Assembly: GCA_021791495.1 (NCBI GenBank)
Contig: JAJYWN010000008.1
Span: 34,307 to 98,306 of the forward strand
Reading direction: 5' to 3'
DNA from: Bacillota bacterium
GTDB lineage: Bacteria; Bacillota; Sulfobacillia; JAJYWN01
DNA length: 64,000 bases
The position numbers and the translations under genes are program-made. The notes beneath the pieces are model-generated. The model made no database searches and had not been told where the DNA came from. It worked only from the letters and a program-made list of their open reading frames with translations. Positions 1-14,799 of this stretch are shown here, piece after piece. The first letter of the stretch is position 1; each line of letters opens with the position of its first letter.

Positions 1-327
1 TGGTATCCTTGGCGGACCGGCAGCCAGGGGCCAATCTTGGCCAGCATGCCTTCTAAAGTGAGGTCCTGGCGGTGGATGATGATCACTTTGACTCCAGCCT
101 CCTCGGCTAGGCCGATCTTCATGAGATCGCGGGCCCGGCGTTTGCGGGCTTCTTCGTCACTGGGGTAGCGGGCCGTGGCGCCATAGTGCTGCGGGTCAAC
201 TGTTCTGGGGGAGTTCCGTAAACTCAGGCCCCAGGAGTAAGCGAAAAGCCCCTTGGACTTCCGCCTGCACCCTCCGGTCACTCCGGCATGTCGTCCTCGT
301 GTACAAATGCAGACCCTTGTGACCACC
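1..327 (-). CDS. C-terminal part of a hypothetical protein running off the window edge; start uncertain
   Basis: Hand translation of the minus strand is open from about 330 to 1 (...GLFAYSWGLSLRNSPRTVDPQHYGATARYPSDEEARKRRARDLMKIGLAEEAGVKVIIIHRQDLTLEGMLAKIGPWLPVRQGY). The D..HYG...(R)RD..K...A...G..VI.I pattern is vaguely nuclease-like, but this is weak. Confidence 0.35.
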
Positions 328-601
328 AAAACGACAGTTTCCAGTTTCAGGGCGCCGGGGCAGACGGCCGACGACAAACTAGCCTTGAGTGACCACGCCT
401 CGCCAATGCCACGGCGAAAGGCCGGACGCCCCAGAGAACCACCTTGCGTCCACTGAATGACCATCCCCGATGCAGCCACTGCCCTCGTTTGTCCAGGGAA
501 CAGTAGGATAGGGCGGGCCGCCGCCGAAACTTACCAAGACCGATCTGGATGGAGGCTCCACCTGCGCCCCACAGTCGAATTGGAAGGAGTCATCGCCGAA
601 A

Positions 602-5667
<5,066 letters not shown>

Positions 5668-5679
5668 AGTGTTGCCGCC

Positions 5680-6015
5680 CTAGAGCTTGCGCCCCCCACG
5701 CAGCAACTCCTGGACGAAGGGGCTCTGCTTGGCTTCCTCTTCCGTGTACACAAAGAGGTCGACGCCCACGGGGAATCTGTCTGGCATATAGTCCGGGGAA
5801 CGGTCCGAAGGACGCCTGGAATCTCGTTCAACCAGAACAAGGATGTCCGCGTCGCTAAAGGGAGTATGTGTTCTCCTAGCGCGGGATCCACAAAGGTACA
5901 CCGCTTTGACCCCGGGCCGCCTTTTCAGACTGGATGCGTATTCAGAAGCTGCCTGCAAGACTAGGGCGTTGTTATCGGAGATGATTCTTGCAGAAGGCAA
6001 TGATCTCACCCGCAA
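5680..6015 (-). CDS. MNT-type minimal nucleotidyltransferase domain protein
   Basis: CGSRARRTHTPFSDADILVLV (GSxAx10DxD) motif; overlaps upstream HEPN gene. Confidence 0.8.
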   Translation of the reverse strand: MRVRSLPSARIISDNNALVLQAASEYASSLKRRPGVKAVYLCGSRARRTHTPFSDADILVLVERDSRRPSDRSPDYMPDRFPVGVDLFVYTEEEAKQSPFVQELLRGGRKL

Positions 6016-6385
6016 TCTTTACGGCGGTTTCCGCTTCGCCCTTCGTATACAAGTCCCCCGGGGCGCCACTGTCGAACCCATTCGGGTAACGTGACAGAGT
6101 GTAGTGTTTATCCAGCACTTTTGCCCCGTCGATCAGTTCTTGCTCAGGGATGACGTCCGCAGGTAGCTTAGTAAGAAGGATGCTGATTGTATGGCCCCAG
6201 GCATCAAGGTTAAAGGATTGGAAAAGTGCCTTGACCGCTTTTTCGGCAGCCTGCTCTGCCGCATAACAGGCCCACTCATAGTGCGCCAGCCGCAACGAAT
6301 CGGTTGCCTGGGACAGGTCAAGGTCGGCTTGACGCATCCAATCCGCGCTTCTTTCCGGCACTTGTCCGAGGCCTCCATCCTCCAT
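5972..6385 (-). CDS. HEPN domain protein, partner of the MNT gene
   Basis: DWMRQADLDLSQATDSLRLAHYEWACYAAEQAAEKAVKALF...RYPNGF...Y resembles HEPN (PF05168 type); reverse-strand TATAAT at 6408-6413 upstream; ATG at 6385 inferred. Confidence 0.8.
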   Translation of the reverse strand: MEDGGLGQVPERSADWMRQADLDLSQATDSLRLAHYEWACYAAEQAAEKAVKALFQSFNLDAWGHTISILLTKLPADVIPEQELIDGAKVLDKHYTLSRYPNGFDSGAPGDLYTKGEAETAVKIAGEIIAFCKNHLR

Positions 6386-6549
6386 CGTTTGTTCTCTGTC
6401 TGCTCTGATTATATCAGGAGACAGGCGGCCGCTTCCACCGGGCCGGAACCGCAGGGCCTCGCACTGTGAGACGCCATGGTCTTCTTGGGGCTCCTCATGT
6501 TCCCGCCGGGAGATGGCATACACGTTGACAAGGCGCCCGCAGGACGGAT

Positions 6550-6747
6550 TCATGGTCTCCCGCTCCAGGCGCCACCCGATTTCCACCGCCATCGGGCGAT
6601 GGCCGCCGCGGTTTCGTCTCTGGTCCGCGTCAAGCCCTGGCCGATCCAGCGCATCACCGTGGGGTCGGCCTTGATCGCCGCCATTGGACCGAGGTCTCCT
6701 TCAGTCCACCGGCGAAGCAACAACCGTTGGGTCTTGATTGGCTCCAT
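6550..6747 (-). pseudogene. Truncated GNAT (RimJ/RimL-like) acetyltransferase, N-terminal fragment only
   Basis: IKTQRLLLRRWTEGDLGPMAAIKADPTVMRWIG...TRDETAAAIARW matches the N-terminal half of GNATs and stops after 65 aa; no C-terminal half seen nearby. Confidence 0.6.
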
Positions 6748-6830
6748 GCTTCTAGGATTCGTCGCCTCGAATAGGCCGCCCTTGCGATTGGTCTAATAGG
6801 GTGAGGAGACAGAAGTGGGGTGCCAGAGCC

Positions 6831-8024
6831 ATGAGTCGCAGGAAATACCTCTTTGTGCCCCTTGTAGCCTTGTTGACCTTGGCCATCCTGGGTTTGGTGG
6901 GGGTGGCCCTCGGCACCCAAGGCAAACGATTGCCCTCCAACGACATCATCGGCAAGCTCTCCGTTGATTTCGATTGGGAGCGGGACGCCCAGGCGGCTCC
7001 CCTCGCCCAGGGGTCTCCAGGAGCCGCCTGGGCCGGTCTCCTAGCCATGGCCGTCCAGGACCGCTGGCAAGACGTCTACGGTTCTCTCCTTCCCGAGGTC
7101 CGCCAACAGGTTTCGGTGGCCTCCCTGAAATCCCAGTTAGAGCCGCTGCTGGCCCAAGTCCAACGGTCCGCCATCCTAAGAGAGGACTATCAGAGTACCG
7201 ATCGGGCTTCGGTCACGCTGGCTCTTGGAACGGCCCAGCCAGGCAAGGCTTTGCTCCTGGTAGCCGACATGCGCCGGGCCGACGGCGCCTGGCATCTTGG
7301 CTACAACATCGCGCCGGCGCCCGAAGGGTGGGACCGGATCCTGGCCAGGCCGGGCGACGCTACGCTGAAGTCGACGCACTTCGTAATCACCCACGCGGGC
7401 AACGAAGCCCTGGCCCGGCAGACCGCCGCGGCACTCGAGGGAGATTACGATGATTACACCAAAGCCTTTGGCGCCAGTCCGACCGTGGTGCACGTCTACC
7501 TGGCACCCGACCGGGCGGCCTTCGACGGGTATTTGTCCGGGCGGCAGCCGGAATGGGTGATCGGTCGCGCGACCCTCGGGCGCATCTTCCTGCTCGACCC
7601 CAGCGCCTGGACCAGGCAGGACCCGGCCACCTTCCCGTTGGTCGCCAAGCACGAATTTGTCCACTTCCTGGTGGCCGAGGTGATCAAGGGCGGCACGATG
7701 CCCAGATGGTTCCATGAGGGCTTAGCATCCTTCCTGGCCGGCCAAGCTCGCCTCACCGAGGAACTGCGCCGGGCTGCTCTAGCAAACCAGCTTCCACGGC
7801 TGGGTGACCTCTTCGCCAACCAGATAGATCTCGACCCCTACGCCTACCCGTTGTCCTGGGTGGCCGTACACTACATCGAAACCAGCTTCGGGCCGAGAAC
7901 GGCCGTGAACATGGTGATCGAGGTCGGAAAGGGTAAGCCTTGGGCAGAAGTGCTTAGGATGGCTACGGGCATTGACGAAGATGCTTTGGAGAATGCCGTG
8001 GCCCAGTATCTTAAAGGACAGTAA
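6831..8024 (+). CDS. Membrane-anchored/secreted peptidase MA-like zinc metallopeptidase
   Basis: N-terminal hydrophobic segment (KYLFVPLVALLTLAILGLVGVAL); KHEFVHFLV (HExxH) and MPRWFHEGLASFLAG. Confidence 0.75.
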   Translation: MSRRKYLFVPLVALLTLAILGLVGVALGTQGKRLPSNDIIGKLSVDFDWERDAQAAPLAQGSPGAAWAGLLAMAVQDRWQDVYGSLLPEVRQQVSVASLKSQLEPLLAQVQRSAILREDYQSTDRASVTLALGTAQPGKALLLVADMRRADGAWHLGYNIAPAPEGWDRILARPGDATLKSTHFVITHAGNEALARQTAAALEGDYDDYTKAFGASPTVVHVYLAPDRAAFDGYLSGRQPEWVIGRATLGRIFLLDPSAWTRQDPATFPLVAKHEFVHFLVAEVIKGGTMPRWFHEGLASFLAGQARLTEELRRAALANQLPRLGDLFANQIDLDPYAYPLSWVAVHYIETSFGPRTAVNMVIEVGKGKPWAEVLRMATGIDEDALENAVAQYLKGQ

Positions 8025-8075
8025 GAGAGTACTGCCAACCGCAGACCTGCCCCAGTCTCCAGGTGAGGGACTCTT

Positions 8076-8789
8076 CTAGGCAGCCAGCCGCCCGTCAACG
8101 ATCTGGACTACCCGCTGTGCCTTCTCCGCTATCGCCGGGTTATGAGTCACCACGACCAGCGTGGTACCCCGGGCGTTGATCGCTTGTAGCAACTCGACGA
8201 TTTCCTGGCCCGTGGCCGTATCCAGGTTCCCCGTCGGCTCGTCCGCCAGAACGATCTCTGGTTCATTCACCAGGGCCCGGGCCACCGCCACGCGCTGCTG
8301 CTCTCCGCCGCTGAGTTCGTTGGGCGAGTGCGCCAGGCGATGGCCGAGGCCGACCCTTCTCAAGGCATCGGTCGCCAAGGCCTTCCTCTTCTTCAGCGGG
8401 ACCTTCGCGTAGTAGAGCGGAAGGGCCACATTCTCCCAACTGGTGAGGTCTCCGATGAGGTTGAAGGCTTGAAAGACAAAACCCACGGTACGGTTGCGGA
8501 AATGGGCCAGCTCCTGGTCGTCCAAGGAATCCAGTCTCTTGCCCGCCACGACGCACCTCCCCGCTGTGGGCTGATCCAGGCCACCCATGAGACTCAACAG
8601 GGTGGATTTGCCCGAACCACTGGGACCCATGATGACCAGGAACTCGCCCTTGGACACCGTCAGGGAAACATCCCTCAAGGCCGAAACCCGGTTCTTCCCC
8701 AGCTCATACGTCTTCTGGACCTTTTCGAATTCGATGGCCGCTTCCGCTACCACCAAGAACACCTCCTTACGGCTATCCTTCAGCCACAA
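8076..8789 (-). CDS. ABC transporter ATP-binding protein (MacB/LolD type)
   Basis: [33 protein letters not shown]; adjacent FtsX-like permease. Confidence 0.93.
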   Translation of the reverse strand: MWLKDSRKEVFLVVAEAAIEFEKVQKTYELGKNRVSALRDVSLTVSKGEFLVIMGPSGSGKSTLLSLMGGLDQPTAGRCVVAGKRLDSLDDQELAHFRNRTVGFVFQAFNLIGDLTSWENVALPLYYAKVPLKKRKALATDALRRVGLGHRLAHSPNELSGGEQQRVAVARALVNEPEIVLADEPTGNLDTATGQEIVELLQAINARGTTLVVVTHNPAIAEKAQRVVQIVDGRLAA

Positions 8790-8823
8790 GTGCCCTCAAA
8801 CTGCGCATCGGTCCAAGCCGCTC

Positions 8824-11331
8824 TCACCACTGTTGCATCAGTTCCCGGGGTCTGTTCCGGGACGCCTGTAATGCGGGATAGATGCCGCCCGCTAAGCCCA
8901 TCACCGCGGCCAGAACACCCACCGCCGCCAGATGTGTGGCAATGCGACCGAGCCCCAAGGGCGGCCCGGCGATCAGCCATGCCGCAGCCACCTCTGCCGT
9001 TACATACCCCAGGGCCGACCCGATCCCACACAGGGCAAACGCCTGGTTCAGGTTGAGCCGGACAATGTCGGCCCTCGTCGCCCCGCATACTTGGTGGATG
9101 CCAATGTCCCGGGTCCGTTCTACCACCCTCACCATCATGAGGTTGGCGATGCCAACGGCCCCGATCACGCTCGCCAAGAGTCCCAAGAGGAGGAAGACGT
9201 ATCCCAGCCGCTCCTTGGTCGCCAGCAGTTCCTTGAGCTCCCCGAGAGGTCTGGTCACGGCCGGCGGCTGCCTCCCCGGATACGCTTGGGCCAGGATATC
9301 CCGGACCTCCTTGACCGCATCGGCGGTCGCCCCCGACGACATGGCCTCCAGCGTCAGAAGGCCTTTTCGAGAGCCTTTGGCCCATGCTCCAAACAGATGG
9401 GCCTCTGATCCTGACGGGATGAAGACGGTCTTGTCGCGGTCGGCGTCCAGGTCCGTGACACCCGGCGGCCTTGGTTGCAGCACCCCCTTGACCACGAACC
9501 GCTCATCCTCGATGGTAACTTCCTTGCCGATCGCCGCTTCCGGCTTTCCAAACAGCGTCTTGGCAAAGGTGGCGCCCAGCACACAGACCTGCCCTCCACT
9601 GTCGCCAGGGTCAAGGGCACGGCCGGCCTGTAACTGGAGGTGCTTGACCCCGAAAAGATCGCCGAGGACTGCCGTCAAGGCGCCAATGGCGTTCGCGTCA
9701 TCGGGCGACCCGCTGCCGCCCGTGGGCACCCCACTCGTCACGGCTACCTGGCTCGCCTCCCCAGCCCGCAGGGTCACGCCCGAAACCGTCTCAGTCCAGG
9801 CGCCGCCGCGGACACTCTGGGCCTGGAGGGCCAGGGGTAGCATCTCCGCGCTGACCCGCATCGCCGGCGCCCCACCGGGTTGCCCCCCGAATACATCCTG
9901 GTCCCGAACTATGACCGTGCTCTCGCCCGCCGCCCGCATGTACTCGTTGATGGCCATCTGGGTCTTGGCGCTGTTGGCCAGAATCATGGTAATCCCGAAG
10001 CTGCCCAAGGCCACGGCCAAAATGGCCAAGACTGTACGGGCGTCGCCGGCGCCACGCCTCGGTTTCCAGGCCACACTCTGACGCATGAGCGAGGCCGGGT
10101 CCTGCCGGGATGCCAGCCTGGCCGGATAGGCGGCCGCCAGGAGCGTTCCCACCAGCAAGGTGCCGGAAGCTGCCGCTACCCCACCCAAGGAAACGACGAG
10201 GGTCTCCGAGAACAACCGTGCCATGGCCGGCCGCAGTATCATCCCCAGTCCCAGCCCGAGGAGGCTAGCCGGTAAGGCCAGCGTCAGTGACCCCCAGACT
10301 TGTTCGAACGCGATCCGCATCCGGGTGGCCCCCAAAGCCTTGCGAACCCCCAATTCACGCGTGTGGGCCAAGACATTGAAGAGAACCGCGTTCGCCAGGT
10401 TGACCAGACCCACCAAGACCGACAGAAGTACCGCCACAAATAGGCTGCGGGCCACGCTATCGCGGACGCGTACATGGACTACTTGTGAAACGTGATCGGG
10501 CACCACCACTAACTTGATCTGATCTGTTTCATACTTTTGGAGCGCCGTCGTGACTTCTGCGATAGCCTTCTCAAGCTGTCCTGGACGGGCCGAGACCCAT
10601 AGGCGATAACCCTTACGTAGGTTGAGCCTTGGGTCTGTGAGCAGGGTCTGTGGTAATGCGCTTATGGGGACGTACAAACGGATGGAACTGGGCGACCTGA
10701 ATCCAGTCATCGGCGTTGCTACCGATCCGGTCTCGTTAGCCGCTTTCTGCTCGTCGAAGGACGGCAAGACACCGATGACCTCGTATTCCCCCACGCCGGG
10801 CACCCGGATGTGCCCTCCCAAGGAAACGGGGCCAATTCCAGGTGCCCCTTGGAGTGCCTGTGGTGTCACCACGGCGACCTCCCTGCCTTCTTGGAAATCC
10901 AATTCCGAAAAGGCTCGTCCTTCCGTTAGCGGCCAATTGCGCACCCCAAAGTAGCCCGGAGTCACCCCAACAAAGGTAACGGCCTGCTGCACGAGTTTAC
11001 CGTCTAGCGACTGCGATGGGGACGAAACCCCGAATGACTCGGCGCTGGCACCGGCGACGGAAGGGATTTGTCTTACCTCATCCAAAGCGGTCAGCGGGAA
11101 CTGGTCCACCGCTCCCAAGAGACTTACGCCTTGGACCTCCATGGCTGGCCCGGTAAGCCTGGTCTCGAAGTTATCGCCACCTGCGGTTTCAACCGCCCGA
11201 TCGAGCTTACGCCCCAGCCCTCCCTGAATTCCGAACACGTTGATTAGTAGGGCCACAGATAACACGATGCAGATGCTAGTAAGTAGACTGACCACTCGCA
11301 TATGGCCACGGGAGAAGACTTGCCTTAGCAA
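8824..11331 (-). CDS. FtsX/MacB-type ABC transporter permease
   Basis: 835 aa with two FtsX-like segments (VNLANAVLFNVLAHTRELGVRKALGATR; IGAVGIANLMMVRVVERTRDIGIHQVCGATR) and periplasmic domains. Confidence 0.9.
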   Translation of the reverse strand: MLRQVFSRGHMRVVSLLTSICIVLSVALLINVFGIQGGLGRKLDRAVETAGGDNFETRLTGPAMEVQGVSLLGAVDQFPLTALDEVRQIPSVAGASAESFGVSSPSQSLDGKLVQQAVTFVGVTPGYFGVRNWPLTEGRAFSELDFQEGREVAVVTPQALQGAPGIGPVSLGGHIRVPGVGEYEVIGVLPSFDEQKAANETGSVATPMTGFRSPSSIRLYVPISALPQTLLTDPRLNLRKGYRLWVSARPGQLEKAIAEVTTALQKYETDQIKLVVVPDHVSQVVHVRVRDSVARSLFVAVLLSVLVGLVNLANAVLFNVLAHTRELGVRKALGATRMRIAFEQVWGSLTLALPASLLGLGLGMILRPAMARLFSETLVVSLGGVAAASGTLLVGTLLAAAYPARLASRQDPASLMRQSVAWKPRRGAGDARTVLAILAVALGSFGITMILANSAKTQMAINEYMRAAGESTVIVRDQDVFGGQPGGAPAMRVSAEMLPLALQAQSVRGGAWTETVSGVTLRAGEASQVAVTSGVPTGGSGSPDDANAIGALTAVLGDLFGVKHLQLQAGRALDPGDSGGQVCVLGATFAKTLFGKPEAAIGKEVTIEDERFVVKGVLQPRPPGVTDLDADRDKTVFIPSGSEAHLFGAWAKGSRKGLLTLEAMSSGATADAVKEVRDILAQAYPGRQPPAVTRPLGELKELLATKERLGYVFLLLGLLASVIGAVGIANLMMVRVVERTRDIGIHQVCGATRADIVRLNLNQAFALCGIGSALGYVTAEVAAAWLIAGPPLGLGRIATHLAAVGVLAAVMGLAGGIYPALQASRNRPRELMQQW

Positions 11332-12186
11332 CAGACCTCAACCTTTCATCGATCGTGTCAGTGAGGCACAACTGCGATCGCCGGAGCCTATGGATAGTGC
11401 CACCAAAGTCAGGGGGGTCAATGAACCGGGGAATAGCCTATTCCCATTATACTGGAAAACCTATGCCTGGCAAGGGAGTAGCCACCCGGTCGTTCAAACC
11501 GGAATGCTTCTAGTTGCGTCCCCTATTGGGATTCTGTCATGAGTAGTTTCAGCGAGTCGAAGACGTGTGACGGGAACACCTCTCGCGTCTATGGTCTTCG
11601 GAGCCAATGCTGACTGGTTTGGATTCGGTGCGCCGGACGGGATTGCCCGAAGCATTAGTTACCGGGGAGGAGCAGGATGATCACAGCCATCACACATCCC
11701 GCAAGTTCCGTCCGAACCGGCAAAGTACCACACCCAACTGCGATGGTCTTAACTATACCGCATGGTTGTTATTCTGCAAAATTGAGGCTATCTTGGAGGC
11801 TATTGTCGATGAAAACCCGCATCAGCGGATATGGCCAAGCCAAACGGATGGCAAGCCAGCCGGCAAGCGGGGTCGGTATCCTGGATCGGCAGATTGTGGT
11901 TGGGTAGGATGTCTCAATCCTGTTTCGGCCCTGACAACGGTGGGCCCTTCCCGCCAATAACTGTCACCGTTGATGGTGTTGCATCGGCAGCATAGTAGGT
12001 GATTAGGGAGTCCCCTCTTACGGTTCCACCCAGTTCTGCTCGGTTTTGTGGTCATTTCAAGTGCAAAGAGGGCATCCTAGGCCGGGGCGCCACCAAACCA
12101 TTGTCAGTAACCTGCCCTTGCCAGCCCAAAGTGGTGTGGAACGGATCAGGTTGCAGGTACAGGCGCCTGGACGCAGGAGGAATACC

Positions 12187-13050
12187 TTGACCTTTAGTCT
12201 AGGTGACCTATTCTGGCTCTTCTTCATCATCTCGGCCCTCTGGCCCATGTACGCCAAGCGCCGCCTGGACTACGCCCGCCTGTCGAAAATCCGGGAGATC
12301 GAGCGCCTCCGCGGCACGCGCGTCGTCGTCCTCGTGCACCGGCAGGAGTCGCTCTCCTTCCTTGGCATACCCATCGCCCGCTACATCGACATCAACGACA
12401 GCGAAGACCTGCTCCGTGTGATTCGCCTGACGCCGCCCGACCTACCCATCGACATCATCCTGCACACGCCCGGCGGCCTGGTGCTAGCCACCGAGCAGAT
12501 CGCCCGCGCTCTGAAGAACCACGACGCCAAGGTGACCGCCATCGTTCCCCACTACGCGATGTCGGGCGGCACCATGATCGCCTTGGCGGCGAACGAGATC
12601 ATCATGGACGAGAACGCCGTCCTCGGCCCGGTGGACCCGCAGCTAGGGGAGTATCCGGCGGCCTCCATCCTGAAGGTCTTGCGCGACAAGAGCACCGACG
12701 AGATCGACGACCGCACCCTCATCTTGGCCGACGTGGCCCGAAAAGCCATGGCGCAGGTGCGCGCCTTCGTGGCCGACATCCTCTCCGAGAAGTTCACCCC
12801 GGATGAGGCCGACCGCGTCGCGGGCGTCTTCGCCGAGGGCCATTGGACCCACGACTATCCCATCACCCCCGAGCAGCTGCGGAGTTTCGGCCTGACGGTA
12901 TCGAGCGAGGTGCCGCGTGAGGTTTATGAACTGATGGAGCTATACCCGCAAGCGCCGGGCCGCCGCCCATCGGTGCAGTACATCCCTATACCATACCACC
13001 GGGAAGATCGTCCGGCCGGCGGCGGTGGCGGTGGCGGCACGCGGAAGTAA
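12187..13050 (+). CDS. SDH-type (serine dehydrogenase proteinase, ClpP/SppA-fold) membrane protease
   Basis: HTPGG...IARAL, HYAMSGGTMIALAANEIIMDENAVLGPVDPQ; N-terminal TM; TTG start with AGGAGG upstream. Confidence 0.85.
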   Translation: MTFSLGDLFWLFFIISALWPMYAKRRLDYARLSKIREIERLRGTRVVVLVHRQESLSFLGIPIARYIDINDSEDLLRVIRLTPPDLPIDIILHTPGGLVLATEQIARALKNHDAKVTAIVPHYAMSGGTMIALAANEIIMDENAVLGPVDPQLGEYPAASILKVLRDKSTDEIDDRTLILADVARKAMAQVRAFVADILSEKFTPDEADRVAGVFAEGHWTHDYPITPEQLRSFGLTVSSEVPREVYELMELYPQAPGRRPSVQYIPIPYHREDRPAGGGGGGGTRK

Positions 13051-13054
13051 CCCG

Positions 13055-14305
13055 TCAAGCGCGGAGAGCAACCTCACTGTAGCTTACAGCCTGCCCGCCC
13101 CCTTGGGATTTGGCCTGGTAGAGGGCCCTATCAGCCGCCTTGACCGTCTCGTCGAGATCTTCGCCCTTTCCGGTGTAGACTGCGACCCCCACGCTGACCG
13201 ACAATGAGGACCGGCCATGCCCTGGGAGACGCGTATTAGCCGCGGCGTCAACGATCCTCCGCGCCATTCCCAGGGCGCCGGCTTCGTCGGTATGGGGCAG
13301 CAGCACCAGGAACTCATCGCCGCCGCGCCGGATGGCATAGTCCTGAACTCGACAGTTGCTCCTGATCAGGTTGGCCACCAGCCCGAGCGCCTCATCGCCG
13401 GCATGGTGGCCCAGGGTATCGTTGATGACCTTGAAGCCGTCGGCGTCGATCATGACCGCGGCATAGGTACCGCCGTTTTCGCGAAGGAGGGCCATTTCCT
13501 TGCGGCATACCTCCTCCAGGAAACGTACGTTAGCCAGGCCTGTTAGCTTGTCGGAGAAGGCCGCTTCGCGCCAGCGGTGAAACTCGCTCCATGAACTGGT
13601 GACATCCCTGAGAGTAATGGTGACACCTATCAACCTGCCGGCCCGTCCGGTCACGGGAGTTACCCTTCGCGCCAACACGCGGTCCTCACCATTGGGGCGG
13701 GGTGAGTGAACCGTACCGTTGATGGTCTCTCCCGAGAAAGCTTCCGAGGAGGGATCAGACAGATCCAAGTCCAAGACCGCCGGATGCCCCGCGGCTTCTT
13801 CAAGGGTGCGAGGAGAGGCGGGCATGCCGGTCAGGGCGGCCCACGCCCCATTCGAGAAAACCACTCCGGTCCGAAGGGCGACCAGGACACCGAAGTCGAA
13901 CCCCTCGTAGACGTCAGTCAACAGCTTGTCGCGGTCACTGATGCCTTCGAAATAGGCCCCGATGACGGAGGGCACCACGACCATCATTACGCTGGCGCCG
14001 GTCCAGAAGACGTCCACATCAACCACATCGGCGGCCAAGGGAGGCCCAATTCCGTGCCACGCGGCCGTGCCCACTAACGCCAGGACACCCGTCCCAAACC
14101 CGGCCTTCAGCCCTCGTCTGGCTGCCAGGATAGTGGGCGGTATCGCCCAGGCGTAGTGGACGGCCTGGCCCAAGTCGGGAAGCATGAGATCGGCCAGCAG
14201 GGGAATAACCACGGTCAGGCTAATCGCCGTCCAAGTGATCGTCGGAGTGACCAGGGCTTTCCTGAGCCAGTGGGCCGCCCTAGCGCGCACGGCCGTTGCC
14301 ATCAT
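13055..14305 (-). CDS. Membrane diguanylate cyclase (PAS-like + GGDEF)
   Basis: RRGGDEFLVLLP, DKLTGLANVRFLEE, MIDADGFKVINDTLGHHAGDEAL; N-terminal TM helices. Confidence 0.9.
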   Translation of the reverse strand: MMATAVRARAAHWLRKALVTPTITWTAISLTVVIPLLADLMLPDLGQAVHYAWAIPPTILAARRGLKAGFGTGVLALVGTAAWHGIGPPLAADVVDVDVFWTGASVMMVVVPSVIGAYFEGISDRDKLLTDVYEGFDFGVLVALRTGVVFSNGAWAALTGMPASPRTLEEAAGHPAVLDLDLSDPSSEAFSGETINGTVHSPRPNGEDRVLARRVTPVTGRAGRLIGVTITLRDVTSSWSEFHRWREAAFSDKLTGLANVRFLEEVCRKEMALLRENGGTYAAVMIDADGFKVINDTLGHHAGDEALGLVANLIRSNCRVQDYAIRRGGDEFLVLLPHTDEAGALGMARRIVDAAANTRLPGHGRSSLSVSVGVAVYTGKGEDLDETVKAADRALYQAKSQGGGQAVSYSEVALRA

Positions 14306-14434
14306 CGGAACCTCGCACCTCCCTGTGCCTTGCTTACGGGACTGACCAATGTGCCGGGCACACAGCACACAGAATTCTATTCTAGTACCTAAGTATTGAC
14401 AAGGGACATGCGCTGAAATGGTGGCCGGCAACCC

Positions 14435-14462
14435 TTGGTTGGCTGCCCGGACGTGGTATAAT
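14435..14462 (+). promoter_or_regulatory. Putative sigma-70 promoter for gatCAB
   Basis: TTGGTT-N16-TATAAT, 24 nt before gatC ATG; weak -35. Confidence 0.45.
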
Positions 14463-14486
14463 GCCATCCAGAAAGGGGGCCCTTTC

Positions 14487-14780
14487 ATGCCCATCACTCG
14501 GAAAGACATAGACCATGTGGCCAAACTGGCTCTCCTTGACCTCTCCGACGCGGAGAAGGAGAAGATGGTGGAGCAGGTCGGCGAGATCGTGGGCCATTTC
14601 TCGCGCCTCTCCGAGCTGGACACCAAGGACGTTCCCCCGACGTCACACACGCTGCCTTCGGTCCATAACGTCCTGCGCCCGGACATCCCAGGCCGCACTC
14701 TTCCCCAAGATAAAGCGCTGCGTGAGGCACCTGATGCGCTAAAAGGATATTTCAAGGTGCCCCGCGTGGTGGAGGAATAG
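14487..14780 (+). CDS. gatC: Asp-tRNA(Asn)/Glu-tRNA(Gln) amidotransferase subunit C
   Basis: [54 protein letters not shown]; precedes gatA. Confidence 0.93.
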   Translation: MPITRKDIDHVAKLALLDLSDAEKEKMVEQVGEIVGHFSRLSELDTKDVPPTSHTLPSVHNVLRPDIPGRTLPQDKALREAPDALKGYFKVPRVVEE

Positions 14781-14799
14781 ACGCAAGGAGGACGGACAA

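Noticed and set aside
11340-12045. Small ORFs such as 11607-11960 and 11677-11907 in the gap before the protease gene
   Set aside because: No motif, no convincing RBS, overlapping alternatives on both strands; left as unassigned intergenic DNA
14396-14401. TTGACA as -35 of gatCAB
   Set aside because: It lies about 55 bp from the TATAAT box, so it cannot pair with it
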